Part shown: positions 23,923 to 35,901 of the stretch, piece after piece
Numbering within the stretch: position 1 is the stretch's first letter
Layout of the letters: each line of letters begins with the position of its first letter
Assembly: GCA_020284085.1 (NCBI GenBank)
Contig: JACEVL010000484.1
Coordinates: forward strand, 62,001-126,000
Reading direction: 5' to 3'
Source: Aporrectodea caliginosa
Taxonomy: Eukaryota > Annelida > Clitellata > Crassiclitellata > Lumbricidae
Length of the DNA stretch: 64,000 nucleotides
Notes under the pieces: generated by a model
The model's database searches: none
Told to the model about the DNA's origin: nothing
The model's input: only the letters and a program-made list of their open reading frames with translations
Program-made: the position numbers and the translations under genes

Positions 23923-24749
23923 CTGCAGCACATACAAATATTTCAAACTATGCCCACAGTAATGTGTTGAATATGACAAACAAATTTGAAACAATGAATG
24001 TAATATTTTGAATACAAAATGAAATAATGAATGAAAGGAAACCTTATTTCTAGTCTTAAAGATTTAAATATTTCTATTTAAAACCACTTGCCAGTCAGCA
24101 AAATAAAAAAAAACAGAACAAACTGAGTGGGATAAAAATACACAAATGTTACAATTTATAAGTTAGAGGGAAGATTTCAGCAGCCAGCCAAAGGCAAGGA
24201 ACCTCGCACAAGATAAAAATTTGAAAAACAAAGCACTGTGAAATTTGTAGTCAATGAATTATATCACGCATATAATACACAACATGGTCAAATTTCCAAA
24301 TGACACTGCATGCAGCACACATCTGAGCTGCCCAATGTGCTGCAACAGGAGACTCACCTAGATGTCACTTAACATCAATAATAACTACATGGAACTAGAT
24401 GTGCATTACATTCTCAGAAACAGTGAGTTCCTGGTCTAGGAAGACCACAAGATTGCATATGGAAGTACAGAAGACAAATTAGGGAAGTCAGCACCTATCA
24501 TCAACAAGTTCACATTCGTAAGCTGCTGTATCTTTGAGAAACCAATTACTACTGATAATTAATAGAAGCAAGGAAAAGGGTAATTGCAGCATTGAAAGAC
24601 AGTGACCAATAAATGACCTGCAACTGGCACACCTGATAAATAAATAACTGAAGAAAAGGTTGTAACCCGATGCACAAGGCATCAACTGATGGTGCAAGCA
24701 AAACATACGAGATTTACATGGTCAGAAAAAGTGACATTCTGCATTATTA
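23923..24749. other. MICU intron E/D, unremarkable part
   Basis: AT-rich intronic DNA. GCACAAGGCATCAACTGATG at about 24672 is a shared retroelement-tail motif that recurs at 25495 and, inverted, at 50125. Confidence 0.5.
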
Positions 24750-24753
24750 TTAA

Positions 24754-24973
24754 CCCTTTCCAGCCCATGAGTCCAATTGGACCCATGCATTTTTGGGACT
24801 GTAGACTGCATAGAAATAGCTGTGGACTGAGCTGGGAACTCCCGTTGGGTCCAAATGGATTTTTTTTCCATTTTTGTGCAATAAATTGTGATAAATTTAT
24901 TTTTGTGGTGGTTATTACTTATTTTACGTGGGTATGAAGCAGTACACCTGAAAAAAATTCGGGCTGGAATGGG
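24754..24973. mobile_element. piggyBac-like MITE at TTAA
   Basis: CCCTTTCCAGCCC and the inverted GGGCTGGAATGGG lie inside a TTAA duplication (24750-24753, 24974-24977). 220 bp, non-coding. Confidence 0.78.
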
Positions 24974-25494
24974 TTAATAACTCGTCATAAGACGGGAAAA
25001 ATGCCTTCAATGAGGATTTCATAAACAACACAAACAAAAAAGAAAGAGCATAGATGATGATCGAAAGTCGGTCAATTCAATAAGAATCTTGCGATTAGTG
25101 AGAAGATTGTCAAAAGCACAATAAAAAGGAGTGATCCAATCCGAAGTCACAAAGGAATTGCTTTCATAATGCATACTTAAAATTTTCAGCTTCAGTCACA
25201 TAAAATTATTTACAAAAAGGCAATAAATAATTGAAGAAAGGTGTAGACATTGAAACCCGGCTTCAAGATTATTGCCTGTGCTAAGACTGTTGAAAAAGAA
25301 TTTGAAAATTTATACATATAGTTGATGCTGGTACTGAGTCACAATGCCACATTCGCATTGTGTAAGATTTTCTTGTCGCCCCCTAGCGAATTGTCATTAA
25401 AAGTTTAGCATAACATAAATGACTTCAGGACATTTCTGTTCTTTTATTATATTAATAATTAGTAGCTCCTATCACGTCGATGTCTACTCTAATG

Positions 25495-27413
25495 CACAAG
25501 GCATCAACTGATGGTGCGCCAAAATCAAGCCGTAATCATGTCAGTATCCAGAAGATCGATCACTCCACTAAGACACAGAAGCAGCTTATGACGGATAAGC
25601 AATAAGCAGATAAAGGCAATCCGATGAGCTGCTTCAATATTGACAAGTATGGGGTACAAGGACTGATTTTAAGTTTTGTGATTGGCCTGAGTTACTGATT
25701 TTATAACTATGAGCCCCAAGTTAACAAATCTTTTGCTGAACAGGAAGTGCAAATGTGTAAAACTTTAACTGAACTGGTTTCCCAGTTGCTTTTAGTACAC
25801 TCTCATTGTTAAAGCGTTAAGCAAAATGGTTCATACATTGATATACTAGTAGTGGCTCTAACCAGAGTTATGGACTCTTTACAGTTTCAGTATATTGACT
25901 TAGGGGCCGTCCATAAATGACGTCACGCACCTAGGGGAGGGGGTCGGAAATTTGTGACGATGTGTGACATGGGGGTGGGGGTCAGAGAAGTGTGACGTCA
26001 CATCAGGTCTGTGTAATTAAATTTAACAAATAACAACAATTTAATTTTAATAATAACAGCACTAATTTTGAGTATTAAATTTTCATCATTTTTTTCATTA
26101 TTTTAATGTATACGGGCACCATTTTTAATAATTTTCTAATTATTTAAATATTTGGTCAATGTTAGGTTTTAAAATATTCATGCTTTCCCTATTTATTCCA
26201 TGAAGGAGCATTTTGCTTTGCCATGGAAATTTGGTTTTAGGGGGGTTCAGAGCTTTGTGACGTAATTATTCAGGGGGTGTAACTTTTGTGACAAAGTGTG
26301 ACGAGGGGTGGAGGGGGGGTCAAAATCGGCCAAAATTGCGTGACGTCATTTATGGACGGCCCCTTACCAACAACAAGTGAGTTACAGAAATCAAGGCGAC
26401 TCGAGACCATATTTGCCAGAAATATTCTTGAAGAATTGACGATAGAAACACCTAATTTTGCATGTACATATATGATGACATACAAAACCACTTACATAAT
26501 GGCCAGATGTTTACACACAAAAGAGGACCAAGCAAGTAGTGGTTCTGCAACACCACATGCCAACAAAGCATTAGAGGAATCATTGCCATTTACCGTGTAA
26601 ATAGACTTACTGAATGCGAGGACTAAGAGAAGTACTTATTCAGTTAAGCACAGGGCCACAAAATCCCAGACAAATCTAGTCCAATGAACTCAACATTATA
26701 GTAATGCACAAGATATCGATCAATGGTTGCTTAGAGTAAAGTTGCAATCAAGACTGGAAAAACTAGGTCAAGATTAGATAGATCATGAAAACCAGGAGCA
26801 GGATATGGTGGGTAAGCAAGTTGAAAGAGATTAGTCTTAAGTTTGGATCTGAATGACATCAAAGATTTGACAGAATGACTCGAATTGGGCAGTGAATTTC
26901 AAACCTTCGGACTGGCAACCAAGAATGCCCAAGAGCCCACCACTGTTCGAGCATGAGGCACATCAATTGAGTGAGTACAGCATCTCTGTATGAGGGGGTG
27001 AGCACTGAATAAAGATAAGTTAGTTGTTTGAAATGTAGTACTTTGTTAACTGAAAGGCAGATTTTTAGAGGGATTCTTTGCTCAATGGATGCAAAATTGG
27101 CATAAAATGCTGATATTTCCATTTGTTGTATATGCAGATTTTCCTTAGTGACACCAATGAGAAGTGAGTTAAGTAGTCAAGTCTGCTGGAAACCAAAGCA
27201 TTAGCCAATGTAATTTAGATAGTATGAGGCAAAAGTGATCTGATTCTGTGAATACCTCGTATGTAAAATATAGCTGATCTGCACAATGCCCAAACATGGT
27301 TAGAAAATGACATTGTGGAGTCAAACACCATGTCCAAACTGCATGTGCAATCAGTCAGGTTAACAAGTAAGTCAACCCAGTGAATGGACTTAAGTCAGTC
27401 AAATTTGCAGTTA
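25495..27413 (-). mobile_element. LINE fragment, 3' part, split by a Harbinger-like MITE
   Basis: It shares the 3' region with the LINE at 500-2110 (ATCCAGAAGA and TAATCATGTC motifs) and the coding remnant with 53505-54355 (for example RFEIHCPI on the minus strand). It continues on the other side of the minisatellite to about 30440, where the minus strand reads LEYHLYADDALPFLSF (RT box). Confidence 0.72.
25903..26363. mobile_element. Harbinger-like MITE, TTA duplication
   Basis: GGGGCCGTCCATAAATGACG and its inverse end a 461-bp element flanked by TTA on both sides (25900-25902, 26364-26366). Subterminal GTGACG and GGGGG motifs, no coding frame. It is inserted in the LINE at 25495-27413. Confidence 0.85.
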
Positions 27414-30164
27414 CTGGCTTGTCCATAGGAGGAGAAATTCGGCCTTAGCAGCTATCAGAAGATTATTACTGGTTCTTCCATAGGAGGAGAAATTCGGCCT
27501 TAGCAGCCATCAGAAGATTATTACTGGTTCTTCCATAGGAGGAGATATTCGGCCTTAGAAGCCATCAGAAGATTATTACTGGTTCTTCCATAGGAGGAGA
27601 AATTCGGCCTTAGAAGCCATCAGAAGATTATTACTGGTTCTTCCATAGGAGGAGATATTCGGCCTTAGCAGCTATCAGAAGATTATTACTGGTTCTTCCA
27701 TAGGAGGAGATATTCGGCCTTAGCAGCTATCAGAAGATTATTACTGGTTCTTCCACAGGAGGAGAAATTCGGCCTTAGCAGCTATCAGAAGATTATTACT
27801 GGTTCTTCCATAGGAGGAGAAATTCGGCCTTAGAAGCCATCAGAAGATTATTACCGGTTCTTCCATAGGAGGAGAAATTCGGCCTTAGAAGCCATCAGAA
27901 GATTATTACCGGTTCTTCCATAGGAGGAGAAATTCGGCCTTAGCAGCTATCAGAAGATTATTACTGGTTCTTCCATAGGAGGAGAAATTCGGCCTTAGCA
28001 GCTATCAGAAGATTATTACTGGTTCTTCCATAGGAGGAGAAATTCGGCCTTAGAAGCCATCAGAAGATTATTACCGGTTCTTCCATAGGAGGAGAAATTC
28101 GGCCTTAGCAGCTATCAGAAGATTATTACTGGTTCTTCCATAGGAGGAGAAATTCGGCCTTAGAAGCCATCAGAAGATTATTACCGGTTCTTCCATAGGA
28201 GGAGAAATTCGGCCTTAGAAGCCATCAGAAGATTATTACCGGTTCTTCCATAGGAGGAGAAATTCGGCCTTAGAAGCTATCAGAAGATTATTACTGGTTC
28301 TTCCACAGGAGGAGAAATTCGGCCTTAGCAGCTATCAGAAGATTATTACTGGTTCTTCCATAGGAGGAGAAATTCGGCCTTAGCAGCCATCAGAAGATTA
28401 TTACCGGTTCTTCCATAGGAGGAGAAATTCGGCCTTAGAAGCCATCAGAAGATTATTACCGGTTCTTCCATAGGAGGAGAAATTCGGCCTTAGCAGCTAT
28501 CAGAAGATTATTACTGGTTCTTCCATAGGAGGAGAAATTCGGCCTTAGCAGCTATCAGAAGATTATTACATAGGAGGGTTCTTCCATAGGAGGAGAAATT
28601 CGGCCTTAGCAGCTATCAGAAGATTATTACTGGTTCTTCCATAGGAGGAGAAATTCGGCCTTAGCAGCTATCAGAAGATTATTACTGGTTCTTCCATAGG
28701 AGGAGAAATTCGGCCTTAGCAGCTATCAGAAGATTATTACTGGTTCTTCCATAGGAGGAGAAATTCGGCCTTAGCAGCTATCAGAAGATTAGCAGCTATC
28801 AGAAGATTATTACTGGTTCTTCCATAGGAGGAGAAATTCGGCCTTAGCAGCTATCAGAAGATTATTACTGGTTCTTCCATAGGAGCTATCAGAGATTATT
28901 AATTCGGCCTTAGCAGCTATCAGAAGATTATTACTGGTTCTTCCATAGGAGGAGAAATTCGGTTCTTCCATAGGAGGAGAAATTCGGCCTTAGCAGCTAT
29001 CAGAAGATTATTACTGGTTCTTCCATAGGAGGAGAAATTCGGCCTTAGCAGCTATCAGAAGATTATTACAGGTTCTTCCATAGGAGGAGAAATTCGGCCT
29101 TAGAAGCCATCAGAAGATTATTACCGGTTCTTCCATAGGAGGAGAAATTCGGCCTTAGAAGCCATCAGAAGATTATTACCGGTTCTTCCATAGGAGGAGA
29201 AATTCGGCCTTAGAAGCCATCAGAAGATTATTACCGGTTCTTCCATAGGAGGAGAAATTCGGCCTTAGCAGCTATCAGAAGATTATTACTGGTTCTTCCA
29301 CAGGAGGAGAAATTCGGCCTTAGCAGCTATCAGAAGATTATTACCGGTTCTTCCATAGGAGGAGAAATTCGGCCTTAGAAGCCATCAGAAGATTATTACT
29401 GGTTCTTCCATAGGAGGAGAAATTCGGCCTTAGCAGCTATCAGAAGATTATTACCGGTTCTTCCATAGGAGGAGAAATTCGGCCTTAGCAGCCATCAGAA
29501 GATTATTACCGGTTCGTCCATAGGAGGAGAAATTCGGCCTTAGCAGCTATCAGAAGATTGTTACTGGTTCTTCCATAGGAGGAGAAATGCGGCCTTATCA
29601 GCTTTCAGAAAATTATTACTGGTTCTTCCATAGGAGGAGAAATTCGGCCTTAGCAGCTATCAGAAGATTATTACTGGTTCTTCCATAGGAGGAGAAATTC
29701 GGCCTTAGCAGCTATCAGAAGATTATTACCGGTTCTTCCATAGGAGGAGAAATTCGGCCTTAGCAGCTATCAGAAGATTATTACTGGTTCTTCCATAGGA
29801 GGAGAAATTCGGCCTTAGCAGCTATCAGAAGATTATTACTGGTTCTTCCATAGGAGGAGAAATTCGGCCTTAGCAGCTATCAGAAGATTATTACTGGTTC
29901 TTCCATAGGAGGAGAAATTCGGCCTTAGCAGCTATCAGAAGATTATTACCGGTTCTTCCATAGGAGGAGAAATTCGGCCTTAGCAGCTATCAGAAGATTA
30001 TTACTGGTTCTTCCATAGGAGGAGAAATTCGGCCTTAGCAGCTATTAGAAGATTATTACTGGTACTTCCATAGGAGGAGAAACTTGGCCTTAGAAGCCAT
30101 CAGAAGATTATTACTGGTTCTTCCATAGGAGGAGAAATTCGGCCTTAGCAGCTATCAGAAGAAT
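27414..30164. repeat. 55-bp minisatellite, about 50 copies
   Basis: Head-to-tail units of 55 bp, each containing TTCCATAGGAGGAGAAATTC, GGCCTTAGCAGCTATCAGAA and GATTATTACTGG. Units differ at a few fixed positions: GCAGCTATC or GAAGCCATC, TTACT or TTACC, CCATA or CCACA, GAAATTC or GATATTC. The GAAGCC and TTACC variants tend to go together. Four irregular joints occur between 28565 and 28965. The array interrupts a minus-strand LINE, and a single diverged unit exists in a related LINE at about 54285-54335. 55 is not a multiple of 3, so it is not a coding repeat. It is intronic (exon D to E). Confidence 0.97.
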
Positions 30165-30440
30165 ATTCTCAGGACTGAACCTAGTCGAAAACAGAAGCTA
30201 CCAATTGGACAGAAGAATTAGACATGGAACTATTAAATGAAAGGAATGGCAACGCATCATCAGCATACAAGTGGTATTCAAGAGTGCTGTCGGTAAGTTG
30301 GGAGCCACATGGAATGGTATACACGTGTAAACAGTGTTCAGTACAGAAGCAATTCAAGAAGTGTCTTGCAGAGAAAATAGCATTACATGTCTTGGTCACT
30401 GTTATTGGCCCTAAGAGGTTGCGAACCGATTTCATTCATT
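30165..30440 (-). mobile_element. LINE RT-box fragment beyond the minisatellite
   Basis: The minus strand contains YTIPCGSQLTDSTLEYHLYA and DDALPFLSFNSS, the RT catalytic box region, in a frame of 84 codons. It is the upstream coding part of the LINE whose later part is at 25495-27413. Confidence 0.7.
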
Positions 30441-30960
30441 CATTCATTTAATTTTTATTGTTCCCAAAAACACAATACATAAGGCAAATGCATTTTATAA
30501 TAATGTGTACAAATATGTTTCAGGGATACAAAGGGCAGATTCAGTAGGGACCAACGTTCTGCTTATTACGAGCCACATGGAGCAGGTATGATAGGGCATG
30601 ACAGGAGGGCACATTGGAAAATTTAAGTCTTATAGTCGAGATCTTGTCCAAAAAGAATTGAAGGAACCTCTCAGCAAGGTAAGAATATGATGGGGGCTAA
30701 GTAGTGCTTTGCATAATTACGCCAAAAAGTAGGTATCTTATTTACTGCCTGCCATAATAACTTTAGAGAGGAGAAGCTCTCAGACACCGGATCGGACAAG
30801 TTGGTGGATCTGGCTGCTGAGACCAGTGGTATAAACAATGGCACCTGAATTTGAGGAGATGGAAGGGGGTAAATAAATTCATGATTGAAAAGCAGAAAAG
30901 GTTTGGAAAGTCATACATGAAATGAATGCTGATGTATAATTAGCGAAACAATTACATTAA
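30441..30960 (-). mobile_element. probable LINE 3' end with (TGAA)n tail
   Basis: The plus strand starts with TTCATTCATTCATTCAT, which is the inverse of a TGAA tail, followed by sequence that looks like a LINE 3' UTR on the minus strand. No coding block is recognised. Confidence 0.4.
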
Positions 30961-31127
30961 GGAATGATCTAACGCAGTGATTTTCATTGACCCAGCATCG
31001 TCCTATATCACTTCTGGTTTCACTTTCATTATCATTTGAAAAGTTCTATAAATTATTAGTATGAATGCAACTTAAAGCACTGTTGAGAAGCTATCCAAAA
31101 AGTGTGAAATCCTTTCAAATGAAATCT

Positions 31128-31586
31128 TATGTATGTATGTATGTATGTGTGTATGTATGTATGTATGTATGTATGTATGTATGTATGTATGTATGTATGT
31201 ATGTATGTATGTATGTGTATGTATGTATGTATGTATGTATGTATGTATGTATGTATGTATGTATGTATGTATGTATGTATGTATGTATGTATGTATGTAT
31301 GTATGTATGTATGTATGTATGTATGTATGTATGTATGTATGTATGTATGTATGTATGTATGATGTATGTATGATGTATGTATGATGTATGTATGATGTAT
31401 GTATGATGTATGTATGTATGTATGTATGTATGTATGTATGTATGTATGTATGTATGTATGTATGTATGTATGTATGTATGTATGTATGTATGTATGTATG
31501 TATGTATGTATGTATGTATGTATGTATGTATGTATGTATGTATGTATGTATGTATGTATGTATGTATGTGTGTGTATGTATGTAAT
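31128..31586. repeat. (ATGT)n microsatellite, about 460 bp
   Basis: Nearly pure tetranucleotide repeat with a block of 11-bp ATGATGTATGT variants at about 31360-31405. It ends against a LINE/SINE-type 3' tail (TTTATAAAGCGCC, 31598-31612). The long open frames of YVCM or IHTY repeats here are artefacts. It lies 125 bp beyond the donor of MICU exon D. Confidence 0.97.
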
Positions 31587-31710
31587 GTAACAAGAGATTT
31601 ATAAAGCGCCACTTAAGAGTCTCTCAGAGGCGCTCAACATGTGTATGTATGTATGTACATGTATATATGTATGACCAGTTTAGAGTCACATTAGCTTACA
31701 TTAAACAAAC

Positions 31711-31868
31711 CTTTGCTCCTCTGTGAAGCCTCTCTTTCATGACAGACACGAATTCTTTGTGACTTAACTTCCCGTCTCCATCTTCATCAAACAGTTGAAA
31801 CACAACATGAACCAAGTGGCTGTTTAATGTCTGACCAGTGCAAGCCTTAACAGCTCGTTTAAAGTCAA
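31711..31868 (-). CDS. MICU3: MICU exon D with C-terminal EF-hand
   Basis: 158-bp exon, phase 1 in and phase 0 out. It encodes VDFKRAVKACTGQTLNSHLV, then HVVFQLF, the 12-residue EF-hand loop DEDGDGKLSHKE, and FVSVMKERLHRGAK. The loop has Asp at positions 1, 3 and 5, Gly at 6 and Glu at 12, so it should bind calcium. The acceptor is TTTTAG and the donor AAG|GTTTGT. The intron to exon E (7.8 kb) holds the 55-bp minisatellite and the (ATGT)n array. Confidence 0.92.
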
Positions 31869-32339
31869 CTAAAACAAAGAAATAAATCATCCATAAATCA
31901 TTCAACAAGCCCTACAGCAACAAATCTATCATCAGTTGCTTAGAAAGGCAAATAAATAAAAATCAACACATCAGGTGAAGTCTACATAAGTGGACCAAGT
32001 TTAAGCTATTTTGTCCTGGAATATGTCATTTTTAAGTGACCAACACCAAACATGTTTAAAGTTGACCCACACCATTTTTTCCGGACTATAAGTTACAGTT
32101 TTTACATGAGTGTCGAGAGTAGCAATTTACACAAAGGTGGAACATATATGCGCAAATTAAAATATTTTCAAAGCAGTTACTTTCAGCAAAGATCAAAAAT
32201 AACGAAAAAAAACTAAATCACATTTATTGAACATGAAATCTACATAGTGAAAGTAGCTATATAGCCACAGTTTCATATGGACAGATGAATACTGACAGCG
32301 TTATCTAGTTTGATAAACAAGGCTAAACTAGCAATCGCT

Positions 32340-33290
32340 AATCATAATTGTACTTGTAATTACGACAATTTATATAGCATAGGGGGGTGAAATGGGGTGG
32401 TAAGCGTCTCTAAAAGCCTCTGCCACCCAAATGTCCACCACGCCACCTTCACGTGGTACCCCTGTTGGAAACAAAGTGCGTGGTGGACGACTGAGCCCTC
32501 GCCGGTATATGCGAGCCCAGAGACAAGGAGTCGGAAGGACGGACGATGAAGGACATCGACGCTTGGAGATGGTGTCTCGCTAAAAACACCGAGAGGAAGG
32601 CAACGGGAAACCAACTCTCTAATTTCCCAAGAAACGCTTGCAATGACGAGGTGCTACAGGTTGTTGATGGGGAGCGATCGCTGGTGGCAGCAGTGGGGGA
32701 GGGACGGAGGAGCTGGGTGGGGCACGTGTTGGGGGGACTCCCTTCTGGGGGGTCATGGAGGGGGAGGAGGAGTGGAGGGGAGGGGGCCGGGGAGGGTGAT
32801 GCTGGGGTGGATGGCCGACGGATGCAGCGAGTTGGGGGGGGGCACAGCACGGAGGGAGTGGCGTCATTGGAGGCTGGAACCAGCCGAAGGGCAGAGAACT
32901 TAAAGAAGATATAGCATAGTCAGTAGCAAGCTCCTTCAAGGATGCTTTACACACGTACAGACTGCCAACTGTCAACGCAGATGCTAAGAGCTCGATAAAA
33001 TGTACAGTTTTAACTGTTTTTTAAAAACATGAATGCTTTTGATTTCCTGGATAGTTGCGGGAAGACTGTTCCAGGCACGTGAGCCAGCGACCGGAAAGGC
33101 GCCGATCACCAATTTTAGTTTTTGTTGCAGGAACGAATATGTCAGCGGACTTTGAAGATCGCAGCCCCAACCTGTTGGAATCATCCGATAGTGGCCTGAT
33201 ATTGTCTGCGAGATAGTGTGGTGTGCAGTTATTCAGACATTTATGCACCAGGATGCAGAGTTTGAATTTTCATATAGATCTACAGCATCT
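32340..33290 (-). mobile_element. L2-like LINE 3' end, interrupted by 32382-32908
   Basis: The minus strand reads LNNCTPHYLADNIRPLSDDS, then FVPATKTKIGDRRLS and AWNSLPATIQEIKSIHVFKK in broken frames, typical of the C-terminus of L2/CR1-like ORF2. The 3' tail carries the family CTTGAAGGAG motif. It is a 5'-truncated fragment nested in the pogo element. Confidence 0.75.
32382..32908 (+). mobile_element. GC-rich RTE-like retrotransposon fragment with 10-bp TSD
   Basis: A 527-bp G-rich segment is flanked by the perfect direct repeat ATATAGCATA (32372-32381 and 32909-32918). Its last frame ends WRHWRLEPAEGQRT and stops at 32903, five bases before the insertion end. This resembles the C-terminus and very short 3' UTR of RTE-type LINEs. 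Base composition differs sharply from the AT-rich surroundings. It is inserted in the 3' tail of the minus-strand LINE described next. Confidence 0.7.
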
Positions 33291-33644
33291 TTAATTAATA
33301 CTTGCTTTGATAGCTAATAAGAAAATAAACATGGCCTACTATATCAAACCAATATTAGTATTTAATTATAGCCCAAACTATTTAAGAAAGCGCCACGCAA
33401 GGCCACAAAAACAAACATAGAAGCTGGCCAGTCCCATTTTAATATAGGGTATTCAATGAAAGACAATTCTGGGTATGTTCATATTGCGTAAGTGCATAAT
33501 TTGATTGCTTAGTACATTCTGGCCGCCTAGGCATTTTGCAAACGACTGCGGCTGTGTTAGCTGTACTATGGTCTATATCAGCAGGAGACATAACATAAGC
33601 AGTGTCTGTCATTCAGTGTCTATCATTCACACGGTTGCTGTAGC

Positions 33645-35105
33645 TTGCTCAACGCTCGTTTGAGTTATAAAGACATTAGATGGCTAAGTGCGTCTGTAAG
33701 GCTTTGGACATTAGTGGAGCTAATAGAGATGCTTAAATGTCTGGAAAATAAGGAAAGTCAGTCGTCAGTTGCATTGGAATTTGGTGTCAATCAAAGTCAG
33801 ATTTTACAAATCCAGAAAGACAACAAAAACATCACCAAGGAATGGCAGAACAACAGCAATTCAGATTTTCTGTGCAGACGAGGTGGCAAGTCTGAAGACA
33901 TTGAGAATGTGCTGCAACACTGGTTCTCTCAAGCTCGTAACCATCAGATTCCGGTGAGTGGCCCCCTTCTGATGGAAAAAGCTAATAAACTGGCACATGA
34001 AGTCGGTATGGCTGATTTCCATGCAATCAGTGAATGGCTAGAAAGATGGAAAGCATGCAATGAAATCCAGTTCAAAGGCGGCATGGCAAAAACCAGGATG
34101 CTGATGATTTTGGAGCTGAACGATGGGTAATGGAGGTCTTTTTCCATGAATTCTGAAAGACTACAGCCTAAAAGACATTTTTTAAGCAGATGAGACTGGG
34201 CTGTACTGGTGAGAGATTTCTGATGGCACATTGTCAATAAAAGGAACAGAAACACCTAGGTCTAATATCGTCAAACATTGCTTGATGGTTTTGTTGGCAT
34301 GGAAGCAAGTAACTAGATGCACTGGTGATTGGCAAGAGCAAAGCTCCTCAATCTTTGAAAATGTTAAGAAGCTTCCAGTCGACCATGAGACAAACAAGAA
34401 CTCATGGATGACATCAGAAATTTGGAAAGACTGGCTGAAGTGTGTTGACATCAAGTGACGGCCAAAGAAGAGAAACATCATCATGCTACATGACAACTGT
34501 GATGCTCATGATGAAACTGTCAAAACTGACCAATGCAAAGCTTGTGTTTCTTCCACCATCACTGATTCAGTCCACGGATCAAGGGATCATTGCCAACTTT
34601 AAGAAGCTGTACAGATTGCTCATTCTTCACCGTCTGGTATTAAAGGAGGATCGCCAGAAGACAGAGCTGCAGAACTGGCACTGAAGATGACAGTTTTGGA
34701 TGCACTGCATGTGGTGAAAGAAGCATGGAGCAAAAGTCACACAGTCACCGATTGCCAGTATCATCGTGCTGGCTATAGAAGAGTCAAATGAACCTGATGA
34801 ACCTGACGACAGTGGCAGAGAAGCCAGAGTCTAGATGCCATCTTGCATGACGGGTGACGACTTCGATCGTTACGTTGCTGTAGATGATGACCAGTGAACA
34901 GAGGATGAGATTTCAAAATCCTCCATCGTTAACACTTCACAGCAGACTGCACACCAAGATGACGAGAAAGCAGCGATGACGATGACGCTGTAACAGTCCC
35001 AGTTTCATTGACTACTGCTGCACGGTTTCTACACATGGAACAGAAAGGCTACGAGTCATACGAAACGCTGTACAAACTGGGGTCGGTCATTCAAGCTGCA
35101 GTTTA
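33645..35105 (+). pseudogene. pogo/Tigger (CENP-B-like) transposase remnant
   Basis: The first 161 codons hold a helix-turn-helix part (MLKCLENKESQSSVALEFGV) and a second Tc5/CENP-B-type DNA-binding part (DIENVLQHWFSQARNHQIPV, then FHAISEWLERWK). After a frame change the DDE region appears with several stops: ADETGLYW at about 34184, then KGTETPRSNIVK, KKLPVDHETNKNSWMTSEIW, IIMLHDNCDAHD and a damaged DQGIIANFKKLYR. The acidic C-terminus is also broken. It is clearly inactive. Confidence 0.85.
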
Positions 35106-35901
35106 AACTGCTGATCAGTGATCAGTGACTTCTTTCTGCCATCGTAAGAAGTGGGATTATATGTACAGTACTGTATATGTACAGTGTAATTGACACTTAC
35201 ATTTCAAATTTAACACTTAGATTTACTTTAACTGAATTGTTACTGAAGGGCAGTGAAGGCATTATAGTAAGTAAGCTCCATCTCCATTGTTAGATACCAG
35301 TACACTTACACAGTTTTACACAGAACATGTGAACTTTTCTTAGGTGCATGAGTCACAGTGCATAGGTTCAAAGCAGTCTTGAGGTTGTCCGCTAAGCGGC
35401 ATCAACTGTATTATTCATGCTTCCCTGCAAGCACCTGGTTAATCATTTGTTTGAAATGTGTAATGCTCATACATAAAACCATAACTACGATGCAGTGTCT
35501 GATATATAATCAGACACAATCACATGAGTGCAGACTAGTTGTGCTTGTGAGAAGAGTGGACAGCCACAGGGTGTATGCAGCATGCAACATTTGCTCAGGT
35601 GGTTGAATAGGTTAATAATGGCGGAAAAGGAGACGCTGCTAACACGGACACAGATGAAGACAGTGAAGACAAAGACACCTCACCTACTTTACAACCGGCA
35701 CTTGTCGAACTTTTCCAAATTGACACCGAATATGAGGACTTTTTGGCTTCCCAGATAATGATGATGAATTTTAATTATTTAATTTTACTGATTTATTTTC
35801 CCAAATAAAAATTGTAAACTCTTGACTGATTAATCTAATCAGTTTGTTTGTATACTTCAGATGTATACAAACAAGTATTTATTAATATGAAATCATAAAT
35901 G

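Noticed and set aside
27414..30164. CRISPR-like array
   Set aside because: The 55-bp units follow each other without unique spacers, and the DNA is eukaryotic. It is a minisatellite.
31065..31612. Open frames up to 173 codons of the same repeat type
   Set aside because: Same cause: a pure tetranucleotide array beside exon D. Not coding.
32449..32975. Pro- or Gly-rich proteins on both strands
   Set aside because: The frames come from the GC-rich retroelement insertion. The only family-like reading is the RTE-like C-terminus.
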